Shown here in pieces: positions 18,342 to 27,407 of a stretch of DNA of 64,000 nucleotides. Under the pieces are notes generated by a model. It was not told where the DNA came from. It saw nothing but the letters and a program-made list of their open reading frames with translations, and made no database searches. Source of the stretch: Brevibacillus composti. GTDB lineage: Bacteria; Bacillota; Bacilli; Brevibacillales; Brevibacillaceae. A program made the translations under genes and the position numbers. The stretch lies in the NCBI RefSeq assembly GCF_016406105.1, contig NZ_CP066308.1, positions 1,647,501 through 1,711,500 of the forward strand. Direction: 5' to 3'. Position 1 is the first letter of the stretch. Each line of letters starts with the position of its first letter.

Positions 18342-18371
18342 CCGCTCCTGATGACAGGGGCGGTTTTTTTT
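18342..18371 (+). terminator. Intrinsic terminator of the pspA operon
   Basis: A 9-bp stem (CCGCTCCTG / CAGGGGCGG, one wobble) with an ATGA loop, followed by T8 (18364-18371). Confidence 0.92.
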
Positions 18372-18446
18372 GTATCTTGGCCACGTTCTGTTATATATAA
18401 TTTTATGTTTCTGTATTACATGTAAAATATTATTATTGATGAAAAA

Positions 18447-18475
18447 TTGAAACTGTTATATATTGATATTAGATT
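18447..18475 (+). promoter_or_regulatory. Promoter of the alpha/beta hydrolase gene
   Basis: TTGAAA (18447-18452), a 17-nt spacer, TAGATT (18470-18475), in a strongly AT-rich stretch of about 100 nt that follows the pspA operon terminator. Confidence 0.6.
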
Positions 18476-18539
18476 CTGTATCATTTAATAAACGCAGCGA
18501 AAATAACCGTCAAATCGAACCTGAAAGGTGGATCCTCCC

Positions 18540-19475
18540 ATGACCAAGCCCCAAAACAGAACCGTGAACGATCAGCCCCTTGCAACAGCCGCTGAAAACA
18601 GAGACAGATTCCAGGAGGCCTACACAGCAAGTCTCCGTCTGTGGCCCGTCCCGTATGAGACTGTTTACGTCCCCACCCGTTTTGGTCAGACACATGTGGT
18701 GACTTGTGGACGGGAGGATGCCCCGCCGCTGGTTCTCTTGCATGGAGCCATGTTCAGCTCTACGATGTGGTATCCCAATGTGGAGGCGTGGAGTGAATCC
18801 TACCGGATCTATGCGATCGACATCATCGGCGACAAAAACCTGAGCATTCCGGAAGCGGGTTGTGCCAGCAGAGCGGAGTATGCCGCCTGGCTCCTGGAGG
18901 TATGGGATGCTCTGGGCATTCACAAGCCCAACCTCTTGGGATTGTCGCTGGGCGGGATGCACGCGCTGAATCTGCTCGTCCGCGCCCCGGAGCGAATCGA
19001 GCGAGCCGTCATCCTCAGTCCGGCCGAATCCCTCGTTCCACTCCACCCGGATTTCTACAGCCATGCGTTCGGATTGCTCCAGCCTGATGGCGATGTCCGT
19101 TTTCTGGAGTGGATGTTTGCTGACCGGTATCTGCTGCCCCGCCCGTTTCTCGAGCAGTTCCGCGCTGCGATTGCATGGAGGGACGAAGCGAGAAGCGGCC
19201 TCCCGAAAGAAAATGGCTTTCCCTACGTCTACACGGACGAGGAGCTGCAGTCGATCCGGGTGCCGCTATTGCTGATGTGGGGGGAAAACGAGGTGATCTA
19301 CGACCCGCGGAGCGCGATGGAGCGGGCCGGGAGACTGATCCCTGAGGCCCAAACCATTCTGGTGCCGCAGGCGGGACACGTCTTGTCCATGGAGAGCGCT
19401 GCCTACGTCAATCAGGCGGCTGCTGATTTTTTCAAGGGGACTAGACCATCTCCTCCTGCTTTGCCTCCCGCCTGA
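18540..19475 (+). CDS. Alpha/beta-hydrolase fold protein
   Basis: About 311 aa with the alpha/beta-hydrolase core: oxyanion region VLLHGAMFSS, nucleophile elbow GLSLGGM (Ser), a likely acid in LMWGENEVIYD and the catalytic His in PQAGHVLSME. Members hydrolyse esters, lactones or related bonds; the substrate is not inferable. The ATG at 18540 has GAAAGGTGG 9 nt upstream; the GTG at 18528 overlaps that site. Its 3' end overlaps the opposing germination-permease gene by 35 nt, an unusual tail-to-tail arrangement. Confidence 0.88.
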   Translation: MTKPQNRTVNDQPLATAAENRDRFQEAYTASLRLWPVPYETVYVPTRFGQTHVVTCGREDAPPLVLLHGAMFSSTMWYPNVEAWSESYRIYAIDIIGDKNLSIPEAGCASRAEYAAWLLEVWDALGIHKPNLLGLSLGGMHALNLLVRAPERIERAVILSPAESLVPLHPDFYSHAFGLLQPDGDVRFLEWMFADRYLLPRPFLEQFRAAIAWRDEARSGLPKENGFPYVYTDEELQSIRVPLLLMWGENEVIYDPRSAMERAGRLIPEAQTILVPQAGHVLSMESAAYVNQAAADFFKGTRPSPPALPPA

Positions 19476-20514
19476 TAACGAAACGAAGGAGCAAAGGCAA
19501 GAGAAATCCGACAAAAACGATTGCTGCTGGCCACCATTCGTTCAAGGAGAGAATTTGCAGTGGATTATCGTAAAACCACATCGTAAAGGAGAGGCCGAAG
19601 ATGCCTAAATAGGTCGGGATGACCCTGTAGTCAATGGCGGGGAAGAGAAAGTGAAAGGCCCGCGATGCTGCATACAGGGTCAAACTGATCTTCAAAATCA
19701 CACAAGGCAGCCAGATGGCGACGATGGGCAGGTCAAACCGATCCAGAAAATCAGAGATGCGGATTAACCGAACCAGCTCGAGACTTGGTTCGAGCAAATG
19801 TCCCGTCAATTCCGGTCCCAGGATCAGAATCGTCATCACCATAAAGGCTTCCGAGAGAAAAACGCTAAACAGCAGGCTGGAGGCTACCTGTTTGACCGAG
19901 TAGTGACTGCCGATCACGATCAGCGGGATGATGATGATTTCTCCGAGGTATCCCAGCGTCAGCCATACGCCGCGCAGCAAGGGATAGAGAGATTCGTCCC
20001 AAATTGGAGACAGAAACCGAACCTGCATCTGCGGAGCCAACACGACCGGCGTAATCAGGATGATGATGACAAACACCGGAAAGAAGACTTCGGTCATGCG
20101 GCCAATGGTTTGAAGTCCGCTGCGAGCGGAGAGAATCGCCAGGGCGATGATCAGGGAGGCGATGATGATCAAGGGGGTCATCGGGAGCAGGTACGTATTG
20201 ATAATGTGCGTCAAGGTCTCCAGATCGCGCGCCAAAATGTAAAGGAAAAAGCAGAGATAGAAAAAGACGACGCCTTTGCTCGCCCGAGGAAACTGTGTGG
20301 AAAGGGCATTGAGCAGCGTCTGCTCCGGATTTTTGCGAAGAATGCCGGAAAACAGGGCGAGCGGCAGGAGTACGAGGAGATATGTCAGCGGATAAGCGAG
20401 CCAGGCGCTTTGCTTGGCGCTGCCGATCACTTGTGTATGCAAGTACTTGATGGAAAGGACATGTGTATACATGGCTCCCATGAGAAACAATTGGTACCTG
20501 GACACACGATCCAT
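19441..20514 (-). CDS. Spore germination receptor B-subunit (GerAB/GerKB-type permease)
   Basis: A 357-aa protein with about ten membrane helices, of the spore permease family (APC superfamily). It begins RYQLFLMGAMYTHVLSI and ends with a short basic tail. The B subunit forms the germinant-sensing part of the receptor in the spore inner membrane. It is the last gene of a minus-strand operon A-C-small-B. Germinant specificity cannot be told. Its 3' end overlaps the convergent hydrolase gene. Confidence 0.93.
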   Translation of the reverse strand: MDRVSRYQLFLMGAMYTHVLSIKYLHTQVIGSAKQSAWLAYPLTYLLVLLPLALFSGILRKNPEQTLLNALSTQFPRASKGVVFFYLCFFLYILARDLETLTHIINTYLLPMTPLIIIASLIIALAILSARSGLQTIGRMTEVFFPVFVIIILITPVVLAPQMQVRFLSPIWDESLYPLLRGVWLTLGYLGEIIIIPLIVIGSHYSVKQVASSLLFSVFLSEAFMVMTILILGPELTGHLLEPSLELVRLIRISDFLDRFDLPIVAIWLPCVILKISLTLYAASRAFHFLFPAIDYRVIPTYLGIFGLSFTMWFYDNPLQILSLNEWWPAAIVFVGFLLPLLLRFVIRREAKQEEMV

Positions 20515-20534
20515 ATAAGCAGCCGCCTCCTTCT

Positions 20535-20732
20535 CTATCCGTTAAGCCACTCCAATATCCAGGGAATGGGACGAAACGGATGTTTAGCCGAATTGATATA
20601 GATCCACATCAGCTCACTAAGCAGCAAGAAAGCGATCCCTGACCAGCGTGTCAGCGCTGAGCCGGATTTGATCGCTTGCCACTCGGACAAAAAGAGCGAG
20701 AGAAGAATGATAACCCCTAACACTAGATTCAT
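20535..20732 (-). CDS. Small two-helix membrane protein of the germination operon (D-subunit-like)
   Basis: A 65-aa protein with two predicted membrane helices (LVLGVIILLSLFLSEW and WSGIAFLLLSELMWIYI). Its ATG overlaps the stop of the C-subunit gene by 4 nt, and the B-subunit gene follows after 20 nt. Several Bacillus germinant-receptor operons encode small two-helix D subunits that modulate the receptor. By size, topology and position this is such a protein, though sequence alone does not prove it. Confidence 0.75.
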   Translation of the reverse strand: MNLVLGVIILLSLFLSEWQAIKSGSALTRWSGIAFLLLSELMWIYINSAKHPFRPIPWILEWLNG

Positions 20733-21925
20733 TTTTGCTCCTTCTCCTGCGGGTTGATGGGCTTGGCAAAAATACCTGCATTTTCAATCTCCACTTGTGC
20801 GCGAACGATCAGTTTTGTACGGGGATAGATGCGCTCCCAATCTCCCTTGATGCGTTTCCATGCGGCGGGATCATCTCTCGAGATGCTCTCGCCGATTCCA
20901 ATGGGATCGGCACCCAGGGCCTGTGCCTGTTTCACGCCTTTTTTTACGAGACGCTCCACCTCTTGGGAGACCAGCTTTTTGAGAAGATCCTGGTCCTTGA
21001 CAAAAGGATAGGGGGATGTATTTTCCGAGACAATGCAGATCAAACGGAAATCCAGTACCGCGGTGACATCCCTGCCAGTGACCCTCGTTTTTTTCGATAT
21101 CTGTTGATTGGTGATCACCACATTTACCGTTGCCTCTCCGTCCTCTACCTTGATCGTGAGAGAGGGGTGTCTGTACATGTCCATGGCAAGTCCGAGGCCT
21201 TTTGCTTCCTCGTCTTTGACGAATCCGGCCAATTTATTCCGGCTGTTGAATAAAGCAATGCCTTCCAGCGATAGGGTTTGAGCCGTCTCCTCGGGGGAGT
21301 CGGCAGAGTGAAGGGGAACCAGGGCAATGTACGGAGCGGAAGGATCGACCCCGTCGGTTAGCATCGCTTGATAAACGGTCTTTATAGGCGTAGGCTGGCG
21401 CAAGGAGAGCTGGATCAGCTCTCTGACCGCCTCCGCAGGATATTGCTCGACCGGTGTCTGCGTGCCGAGCGTCTTCTGTGCCGAGCCTTCTGTAATGACC
21501 AGCAAAGAAGACAAGCGTTTTTGCGGAACGCGCCCCAATGTGTCGAGAATGGGATCGATGCCTGCCTTTGCCGCTTGTTCGCCGATCAGGATGATCCGTC
21601 GGTGGGAAAAATTCAACCGCCGGGAAAGACGATTCTGCACCTGTGCGTTCGCCTCTTGGAGGGAAGTGGCGACGCCCACTCTCTGGTGCCAGGATTTTGA
21701 GCCTGAAGTGCCGCCGCCGCCGCCCTGGCTGCCCGCTCCTCCCATCTGGCTGGGGAGGGGGAATTGCACGGTTACCATGTACTTATCTTCCTGCTTGTCT
21801 ATCGCCGTCCCCGTCACAATCGCCATATCATTAATCTCCAAGCGGTCCCAGCAGCCTCCCAGCAAGAGGGACAACAACACGACGAGGATACCCATACGTT
21901 TCATCGGCAGTGCATGCGGTCGCAT
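20729..21925 (-). CDS. Spore germination receptor C-subunit lipoprotein (Ger(x)C family)
   Basis: A 398-aa protein with an N-terminal lipoprotein signal (LLLGGCWDRLEINDMAIVTG is the family's hallmark start of the mature protein). The rest is a three-domain extracytoplasmic Ger(x)C protein ending RTKLIVRAQVEIENAG. It is tethered to the outer face of the spore inner membrane and is needed for receptor function. The ATG at 21925 is 3 nt after the A-subunit stop, so translation is probably coupled. A Gly/Ser-rich insert occurs near residues 60-75. Confidence 0.94.
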   Translation of the reverse strand: MRPHALPMKRMGILVVLLSLLLGGCWDRLEINDMAIVTGTAIDKQEDKYMVTVQFPLPSQMGGAGSQGGGGGTSGSKSWHQRVGVATSLQEANAQVQNRLSRRLNFSHRRIILIGEQAAKAGIDPILDTLGRVPQKRLSSLLVITEGSAQKTLGTQTPVEQYPAEAVRELIQLSLRQPTPIKTVYQAMLTDGVDPSAPYIALVPLHSADSPEETAQTLSLEGIALFNSRNKLAGFVKDEEAKGLGLAMDMYRHPSLTIKVEDGEATVNVVITNQQISKKTRVTGRDVTAVLDFRLICIVSENTSPYPFVKDQDLLKKLVSQEVERLVKKGVKQAQALGADPIGIGESISRDDPAAWKRIKGDWERIYPRTKLIVRAQVEIENAGIFAKPINPQEKEQK

Positions 21926-21928
21926 CTC

Positions 21929-23473
21929 TCATCCATTCTCCGTTTCCGAATTCATTCTTTGACTGGTTTCTCCGGTGAGGGACACAGGTCTTGTTTTCAT
22001 TCTCCCCCGCGGTGCCCGGATGAAGATATCTTTCAAGTCTCGCGAATGAAAAGGGGCAATCCCCGACAGATAAGGAACGCCAAAAGATTGCAACCGCGAG
22101 GCGTGGTGGATAATCACGTATACACCGGCTACGATGCCGACGAGCCCCAGCGTGCCGGCTAGCAGCATAAGCGGGAAGCGCAGCAGGCGGATCGAGATGG
22201 CGAGATTGAAACGAGGCATCGTAAACGAAGCGATCCCGGTCATGGCGACCACGATCACCATCGGGGCCGAGACGATCCCCGCTTGCACCGCCGCCTGGCC
22301 GATGACCAGCGCCCCCAAAATACTGACGGCTTGCCCTACGGTTTTGGGGAGACGGACGCCCGCTTCCCGCAATGCTTCGAAAGAGATCTCCATGATCAGC
22401 GCCTCTACCAAAACGGGAAAGGGAATGGCTTCCCGGGCAGCGGCGATGCTCAACAACAGGCTTGTCGGCAGCATTTCCGGGTGAAACGTAATCGTGGCAA
22501 TATAGAACGATGGCAAAAACAGCGCAAGGAGCATCAGAGCAAACCGCAGCATGCGGAGAAAATTGGTAAAGACATAGCGTTCGTAGTAATCCTCACTCGC
22601 TTGCATCAATTGCCAAAAGGTGGCAGGGGCGATCAGCGCAAACGGCGTCCCGTCCACCAGAATGGCGAATCTCCCCTCCAGCAGCTGTCCGGCCGCGGTA
22701 TCCGGCCGCTCCGTATATTGAAATTGCGGAAAGGGCGAAGAGGGATGGTCCTCTATGATTTCCTCGAGGTAACTCGTCTCCAGCACGCCATCAATGTCGA
22801 TGGCCGCCAGCCTTCTTTTGGCTTCCTCAATGATCTCGGGACGGGCCAGCCCCTCCAGATACGTCAGGACGACGGGGGTTTTGGTGCGTCTCCCGATCAA
22901 AAAGGAAACCATTTTGAGCTGAGAGCTCCGAATCCGGAAGCGAATCAGCGCGGTATTCGTGCGCAGGTTTTCCGTAAAGCCCTCGCGCGGCCCGCGAATG
23001 ACCGATTCCGTCGCCGGCTCCTCCACTCCCCGCCGTTCCCCTCCGCGAATGTTCAGGACATAACCTGTGGACAGGCCCTCGCAAAGCAATACGGCACTTC
23101 CCGTCAACACCAGATTTTGCACTTCGGCAAGGTCGGCTGTCTTATCCAGGCTGCTCGTCGAAACCTCCGAGATGAGCGCATCGACATTCCTCTCATCGAG
23201 CAGGCTTTGCAGGACGCCCTCGCTAATTTGAGTGGCATCTACCAATCCATCGATGAACAGGACCATCGCAGGCCTGTTGTGGACACGCAAAAAACGAAAG
23301 ACGACATCCGAGCAATCGGAGAATGCCTGTTTCAAAGAGGCGACGTTCCGGGCAAGCTCGGGATGGATCGGGCCCATGGCAGGACTATTTAGATGTAGAT
23401 GTTCAGGCAGAAGGGGAGAGCGGTCGGATGACGAGGCTGCAGATTTTCTCCATGTTCGATAAAATCGGCGCAT
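21929..23473 (-). CDS. Spore germination receptor A-subunit (GerAA/GerKA family)
   Basis: A 514-aa protein: a large N-terminal cytoplasmic domain, then a C-terminal cluster of membrane helices (about residues 290-460), as in GerAA/GerKA. Family motifs include DGLVDATQISEGVL, RGPREGFTENLRTNTALIR and EGRFAILVDGTPFALIAPAT. The A subunit forms a pentameric ligand-gated channel in the spore inner membrane. First gene of the operon; AGGTGG precedes the ATG at 23473. Confidence 0.95.
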   Translation of the reverse strand: MRRFYRTWRKSAASSSDRSPLLPEHLHLNSPAMGPIHPELARNVASLKQAFSDCSDVVFRFLRVHNRPAMVLFIDGLVDATQISEGVLQSLLDERNVDALISEVSTSSLDKTADLAEVQNLVLTGSAVLLCEGLSTGYVLNIRGGERRGVEEPATESVIRGPREGFTENLRTNTALIRFRIRSSQLKMVSFLIGRRTKTPVVLTYLEGLARPEIIEEAKRRLAAIDIDGVLETSYLEEIIEDHPSSPFPQFQYTERPDTAAGQLLEGRFAILVDGTPFALIAPATFWQLMQASEDYYERYVFTNFLRMLRFALMLLALFLPSFYIATITFHPEMLPTSLLLSIAAAREAIPFPVLVEALIMEISFEALREAGVRLPKTVGQAVSILGALVIGQAAVQAGIVSAPMVIVVAMTGIASFTMPRFNLAISIRLLRFPLMLLAGTLGLVGIVAGVYVIIHHASRLQSFGVPYLSGIAPFHSRDLKDIFIRAPRGRMKTRPVSLTGETSQRMNSETENG

Positions 23474-23576
23474 GCGGGATATCCACCTGTTTTCTCATGA
23501 TGCCTATCAGTATGGTCGTCGCAGGGGACAAATAAACAGGCGGAGAGGCAAGAGCAGGAAAAGAAAAGGGCGGGCG

Positions 23577-23609
23577 CCTATCACCGGACATGGGTGACTG
23601 TCATAGAGT
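23577..23609 (+). promoter_or_regulatory. Possible sporulation (sigma-E-like) promoter of cotJABC
   Basis: CATAGAGT (23602-23609) resembles the sigma-E -10 consensus CATACANT at seven of eight positions, and a TATCAC stretch lies at the right distance upstream. cotJ is sigma-E dependent in B. subtilis. The -35 match is weak. Confidence 0.35.
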
Positions 23610-23650
23610 GGTAGTGGTTAGTCAATGACCCACACAAGGAGGTTTCATCA

Positions 23651-23890
23651 TTGGACTCCCAGTACCGTGTCTATTTTCCGTATGTCAGCCCGTTCGACCC
23701 CTGCCCGCCCCAACGTGTGAAGACATATGTGGTCCCTCCAGAATTGTTTATTCAGTTTCAGCCGCCCAACCTCCCCCAGTTTTCCCCGCGGGAGGCTCTT
23801 TTTCACGGCACGCTTTGGCCGGACTTGTACAGTCCTTATGAGGGACGCGGCGACAGGAGCGGCCTTGGCGAAGGGAGGAGAAAAAAATGA
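23651..23890 (+). CDS. cotJA: Spore coat protein CotJA
   Basis: A 79-aa Pro- and aromatic-rich protein (VSPFDPCPP near the start, PPELFIQFQPPNLPQFS, then EALFHGTLWPDLYSPY), diagnostic of CotJA. The start is TTG at 23651, set by an AAGGAGG ribosome site 8 nt upstream. The gene overlaps cotJB by 4 nt. CotJA is needed for incorporation of CotJC into the inner coat of the spore. Confidence 0.92.
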   Translation: MDSQYRVYFPYVSPFDPCPPQRVKTYVVPPELFIQFQPPNLPQFSPREALFHGTLWPDLYSPYEGRGDRSGLGEGRRKK

Positions 23891-24156
23891 ACGAACCCAA
23901 GCAGGTTGACGAGCGTTACTACCAGCTTATGCACGAGCTCCAGGCGCTGGATTTCGTCCTGGTCGAATTGACGCTCTATCTGGATACGCATAGCGATGAT
24001 GCAGAGGCGCTGAATCAATTTAATCGAATGGCCGAGCAGCGCTGGAATGTCGCCTGTGAATTTGAGAGGCACTACGGTCCTTTATTGCAATTCGGTCTCA
24101 GCTATTCCGGATACCCCTGGCAGTGGAACGATACACCCTGGCCCTGGCAGGTTTAA
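23887..24156 (+). CDS. cotJB: Spore coat protein CotJB
   Basis: An 89-aa acidic, aromatic-rich protein with the CotJB pattern (YYQLMHELQALDFVLVELTL; ending in a Trp-rich PWQWNDTPWPWQV). It is the middle gene of the cotJABC operon, overlapping cotJA by 4 nt and preceding cotJC by 21 nt. Found in the coat of endospores; the molecular role is unknown. Confidence 0.93.
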   Translation: MNEPKQVDERYYQLMHELQALDFVLVELTLYLDTHSDDAEALNQFNRMAEQRWNVACEFERHYGPLLQFGLSYSGYPWQWNDTPWPWQV

Positions 24157-24177
24157 AGATGAGGAGGAGAACACATC

Positions 24178-24747
24178 GTGTGGGTATATGAGAAAAAGCT
24201 GCAATATCCCGTCCGCGTAAGCAAATGCGATCCGCGCATGGCGAAATTTTTGCTGGAGCAGTACGGCGGTGCGGACGGGGAATTGGCTGCCGCGCTTCGC
24301 TATTTAAACCAACGCTATTCCATACCAGACAAGGTGATCGGCCTATTGACGGACATCGGCACGGAAGAATTCGCCCACCTCGAAATGATCGCCACCATGG
24401 TCTACAAGCTGACCAAGGACGCCACCCCCGAACAGTTGAAGGAAGCTGGTCTCGGCGATCACTACGCCAATCACGACAAAGCCCTCTTTTATCAAAATGC
24501 CTCCGGGGTTCCGTGGACGGCTGCCTACATCCAGGCCAAGGGCGATCCCATCGCCGACCTCTATGAGGATATCGCGGCGGAGGAGAAGGCCCGGGCCACC
24601 TACCAGTGGCTGATCGACATGACCGATGACGTGGACCTGCAGGATGGATTGAAATTCTTGAGAGAACGCGAGGTGATCCACTCGCTGCGGTTCAGAGAAG
24701 CGGTGGAACTGTTGAAGGAAGAGCAGGGGAGGAAGAAGTTTTTTTGA
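24178..24747 (+). CDS. cotJC: Spore coat manganese-catalase-like protein CotJC
   Basis: A 189-aa protein of the dimanganese catalase family. Ferritin-like helices carry the metal ligands: Glu in GADGELAAALRY, Glu and His in GTEEFAHLEMI, and Glu plus His in REREVIHSLRF. It is expected to remove hydrogen peroxide or act structurally in the spore coat. The start is GTG at 24178 with GAGGAGGAG upstream. It ends the cotJ operon, just before a terminator and the CRISPR island. Confidence 0.94.
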   Translation: MWVYEKKLQYPVRVSKCDPRMAKFLLEQYGGADGELAAALRYLNQRYSIPDKVIGLLTDIGTEEFAHLEMIATMVYKLTKDATPEQLKEAGLGDHYANHDKALFYQNASGVPWTAAYIQAKGDPIADLYEDIAAEEKARATYQWLIDMTDDVDLQDGLKFLREREVIHSLRFREAVELLKEEQGRKKFF

Positions 24748-24776
24748 GATAGGTAAAAATGAGAGAGTGCCGGATA

Positions 24777-24820
24777 GGGAAAGACTGTCAGTGCATGACG
24801 GGCTTTTCCTTTTCTTGTTT
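24777..24820 (+). terminator. Intrinsic terminator after cotJC
   Basis: A 14-bp helix with one mismatch (GGGAAAGACTGTCA / TGACGGGCTTTTCC, loop GTGCA), followed by TTTTCTTGTTT. Confidence 0.75.
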
Positions 24821-24976
24821 GATATAAGGAAATAACGAGAGTAAATGAATTCTTTTTTTGAAGTAATTTGAGTGATTTACAGGAAATTTGTAAATAATTG
24901 CCGAATTGTATCATGTAAGACTATATGCCTACTTGGGGTGGTTGCATACATATCAATTGGTAATGAAGGAGGCACT

Positions 24977-27400
24977 ATGGACTATATCGCCCATATTCGT
25001 CAGAAGGATGGATGCATCCAAAGTGTGCGCGAGCATTTGGATGGAGTAAAAACCGGATGTGAACAGTTTGGAGAGAAGATCGGTGCCCGCCATCTAGCAG
25101 GTTTGGCTGGTTGGTTGCATGACCTCGGGAAAAACACGAAAGGCTTCTTGAAATACATTCAGGAAGCGGCAGCGAATCCAGATGCCCCACCACGAAGAGG
25201 TTCAATTGATCATTCTACAGCAGGGGGCAGGTTGCTTTACCGCCGTTATCATCAAAAGGCAAAAACAGTCGAAGACAAACTGGCAGCCGAATGGATCGCG
25301 AATTGTATTATTTCTCATCACCAAGGACTAAGGGACTTTCTGGATCCTCAGCTGAACTCCCCATTCATTGAGCGAGTAGCGATGAAAGAGCTGGAGGAAT
25401 ATGAGCGCACAGAATCAGCTTTTTTTGAAATGTATGCGGAGAAAGAGCTTGATCAAAATTTTGCAAAAGCCAAGTCGGAGGTAAAGCATTTTTTGCATGT
25501 GATCCAAAACCAAAAACTGCCCTCGATAACTGTCTCGCTGTTGATCAAGTACATTTTCAGTTGTTTAATCGATGCGGACCGAACAGATTCGAGGCAGTTT
25601 GAAGAAGAGGAAAAGTCAGAGGAAGTCTTTGATAGTAAGGCTTTTTTCACCCAGAGCTACGAGAAGTTAATGAGCAGAATAATGGATCTGGAACAAGGGG
25701 ATGACGCCGACCATCCGATCAACCGCTTGCGAAGCGAAATGTCCAGGCAATGTGAAGAATTTGCGAGGCGACCTTCCGGAATCTATACGTTGTCAATCCC
25801 TACTGGAGGAGGCAAGACGCTGGCAAGTCTGCGCTATGCCCTTGCACATGCCAAAAGATGGGGAAAAGAAAGGATTATCTTTATCGTTCCCTACACCACG
25901 ATTATCGAGCAGAATGCCAGTGAGATTAGGGGAATTTTGGATGATCACGGGATGATTCTCGAGCACCATTCTAATGTAATCGAAGAGTACGATCTTGACG
26001 ACGATAACGATTATATTCGGAAGAAAAAGATCCGGCTGGCTAGAGACAATTGGGATCGGCCCATTATTTTTACCACGATGGTACAGTTTCTAAACACTTT
26101 CTATGCCAAAGGCACACGCAATATCCGAAGAATGCATCGCATGACGAATGCTGTTCTGATCTTCGACGAGGTACAATCCGTTCCGGCCAAATGTATTTCC
26201 TTGTTTAATGCAGCCCTAAACTTTTTGCATATTTTCGGCCGCTCAAGTCTGGTTCTTTGTACAGCTACGCAGCCTGCACTTGATTTTGTCAAACATAAGC
26301 TCCGACTGTCCGAACAAGGTGAAATGATTGCAAACTTGGATGAGGTGAGCAGGAGCTTTAAGAGGGTGGAAATAGTCGACCGTACAACTCCGCTAGGTTG
26401 GAGAACGGAGGAACTCGCAGCTTTTATTCAGGAGAGACTGGAAGAAGCCCCCAGGATTCTGGTTATTCTGAATACGAAAGCGGCGGTGCGAAAACTATTT
26501 GTCCAATTGGAACAGAGCGATTGGGTGGAAGAGAACGGTGTGCGTTTGTTTCACTTGAGTACAAATATGTGTCCCGCGCATCGCAAGGATGTGTTAACAG
26601 AAGTGAAGCAGGCGCTATCGAATAATGAACGAGTCATCTGCGTCAGTACGCAGCTGATTGAAGCGGGTGTAAACATCAGTTTTGATTGTGTAATTCGATC
26701 TTTGGCTGGTCTCGATTCGATTGCACAGGCAGCGGGTAGGTGCAATCGGCATGGGAAAGATGCGGTTCGGAATGTGTATGTGATCAAGTCCGCAGATGAA
26801 GTGCTGACCAGGCTGCCCGAAATTCGCATTGGAGCGGAGAAAACAGAACGTCTGCTGTTCGAAATTCAAAAAGAGCCGGAACGTTTTGGTCATGATTTGC
26901 TTTCGGGAGCAGCACTAAATACATATTTCCAATACTATTACGCTCACATCAAAGACGAGCTGCACTATCCGATCAAAGAGCTGGAGAAGAACCTTTTTGA
27001 TTTGCTTGGCACCAATCGAGACTATCACGCAGCTTATGAGCGTAAACACGGAAGCATTCCGGAAACTCTTACTCGAGCGTCATTTGCGACTGCCGAAAAA
27101 CATTTTGAGGTAATTGCCAACGGCGCTACATCAGTGCTTGTACCTTACAATACAGATGCGGAGAATATCATTTTGACATTAAATGGGGAACTTGATTCCC
27201 GGGAGTTGGGGGAGCTTTTGCAAAAATCGCAGCAATATGTAGTCAATCTTTATCAGCATGAATTGAAGAAGCTGGAGAAAAACGGGGATATTTATCCTCT
27301 TCTTCACGGTCATGTTCTCGCTTTACGCGAAGTCGCGTATTCGGATCGTTTCGGTGTTGAAACAGAGGGAGAGGGCGAATGGACGATGGCGCTCATATAG
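24977..27400 (+). CDS. cas3: CRISPR-associated helicase/nuclease Cas3 (type I-C)
   Basis: An 807-aa Cas3, recruited by the effector complex to nick, unwind and degrade target DNA. The N-terminal HD nuclease has GWLHDLGKNTKG (H48, D49), SIDHSTAGG and IISHHQG. The helicase half has Walker A IPTGGGKTLAS (about residue 275), the DExD/H box FDEVQS (about 396) and the C-terminal SLAGLDSIAQAAGRCNRHG. The longer frame upstream is ignored because AAGGAGG sits 6 nt before ATG 24977. First gene of the I-C cassette; a 206-nt gap with a regulatory-RNA candidate separates it from cas5c. Confidence 0.97.
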   Translation: MDYIAHIRQKDGCIQSVREHLDGVKTGCEQFGEKIGARHLAGLAGWLHDLGKNTKGFLKYIQEAAANPDAPPRRGSIDHSTAGGRLLYRRYHQKAKTVEDKLAAEWIANCIISHHQGLRDFLDPQLNSPFIERVAMKELEEYERTESAFFEMYAEKELDQNFAKAKSEVKHFLHVIQNQKLPSITVSLLIKYIFSCLIDADRTDSRQFEEEEKSEEVFDSKAFFTQSYEKLMSRIMDLEQGDDADHPINRLRSEMSRQCEEFARRPSGIYTLSIPTGGGKTLASLRYALAHAKRWGKERIIFIVPYTTIIEQNASEIRGILDDHGMILEHHSNVIEEYDLDDDNDYIRKKKIRLARDNWDRPIIFTTMVQFLNTFYAKGTRNIRRMHRMTNAVLIFDEVQSVPAKCISLFNAALNFLHIFGRSSLVLCTATQPALDFVKHKLRLSEQGEMIANLDEVSRSFKRVEIVDRTTPLGWRTEELAAFIQERLEEAPRILVILNTKAAVRKLFVQLEQSDWVEENGVRLFHLSTNMCPAHRKDVLTEVKQALSNNERVICVSTQLIEAGVNISFDCVIRSLAGLDSIAQAAGRCNRHGKDAVRNVYVIKSADEVLTRLPEIRIGAEKTERLLFEIQKEPERFGHDLLSGAALNTYFQYYYAHIKDELHYPIKELEKNLFDLLGTNRDYHAAYERKHGSIPETLTRASFATAEKHFEVIANGATSVLVPYNTDAENIILTLNGELDSRELGELLQKSQQYVVNLYQHELKKLEKNGDIYPLLHGHVLALREVAYSDRFGVETEGEGEWTMALI

Positions 27401-27407
27401 TGAAAAA

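Noticed and set aside
24777-24976. A second target of the crRNA-like RNA upstream of cas3
   Set aside because: TTC followed by TTGTTTGATA matches only the first four seed positions, and TTTGTAAATAAT matches better but lacks a TTC PAM.
24872-24976. A longer N-terminus for Cas3
   Set aside because: The extension covers AT-rich non-coding sequence and the strong AAGGAGG site belongs to the ATG at 24977.
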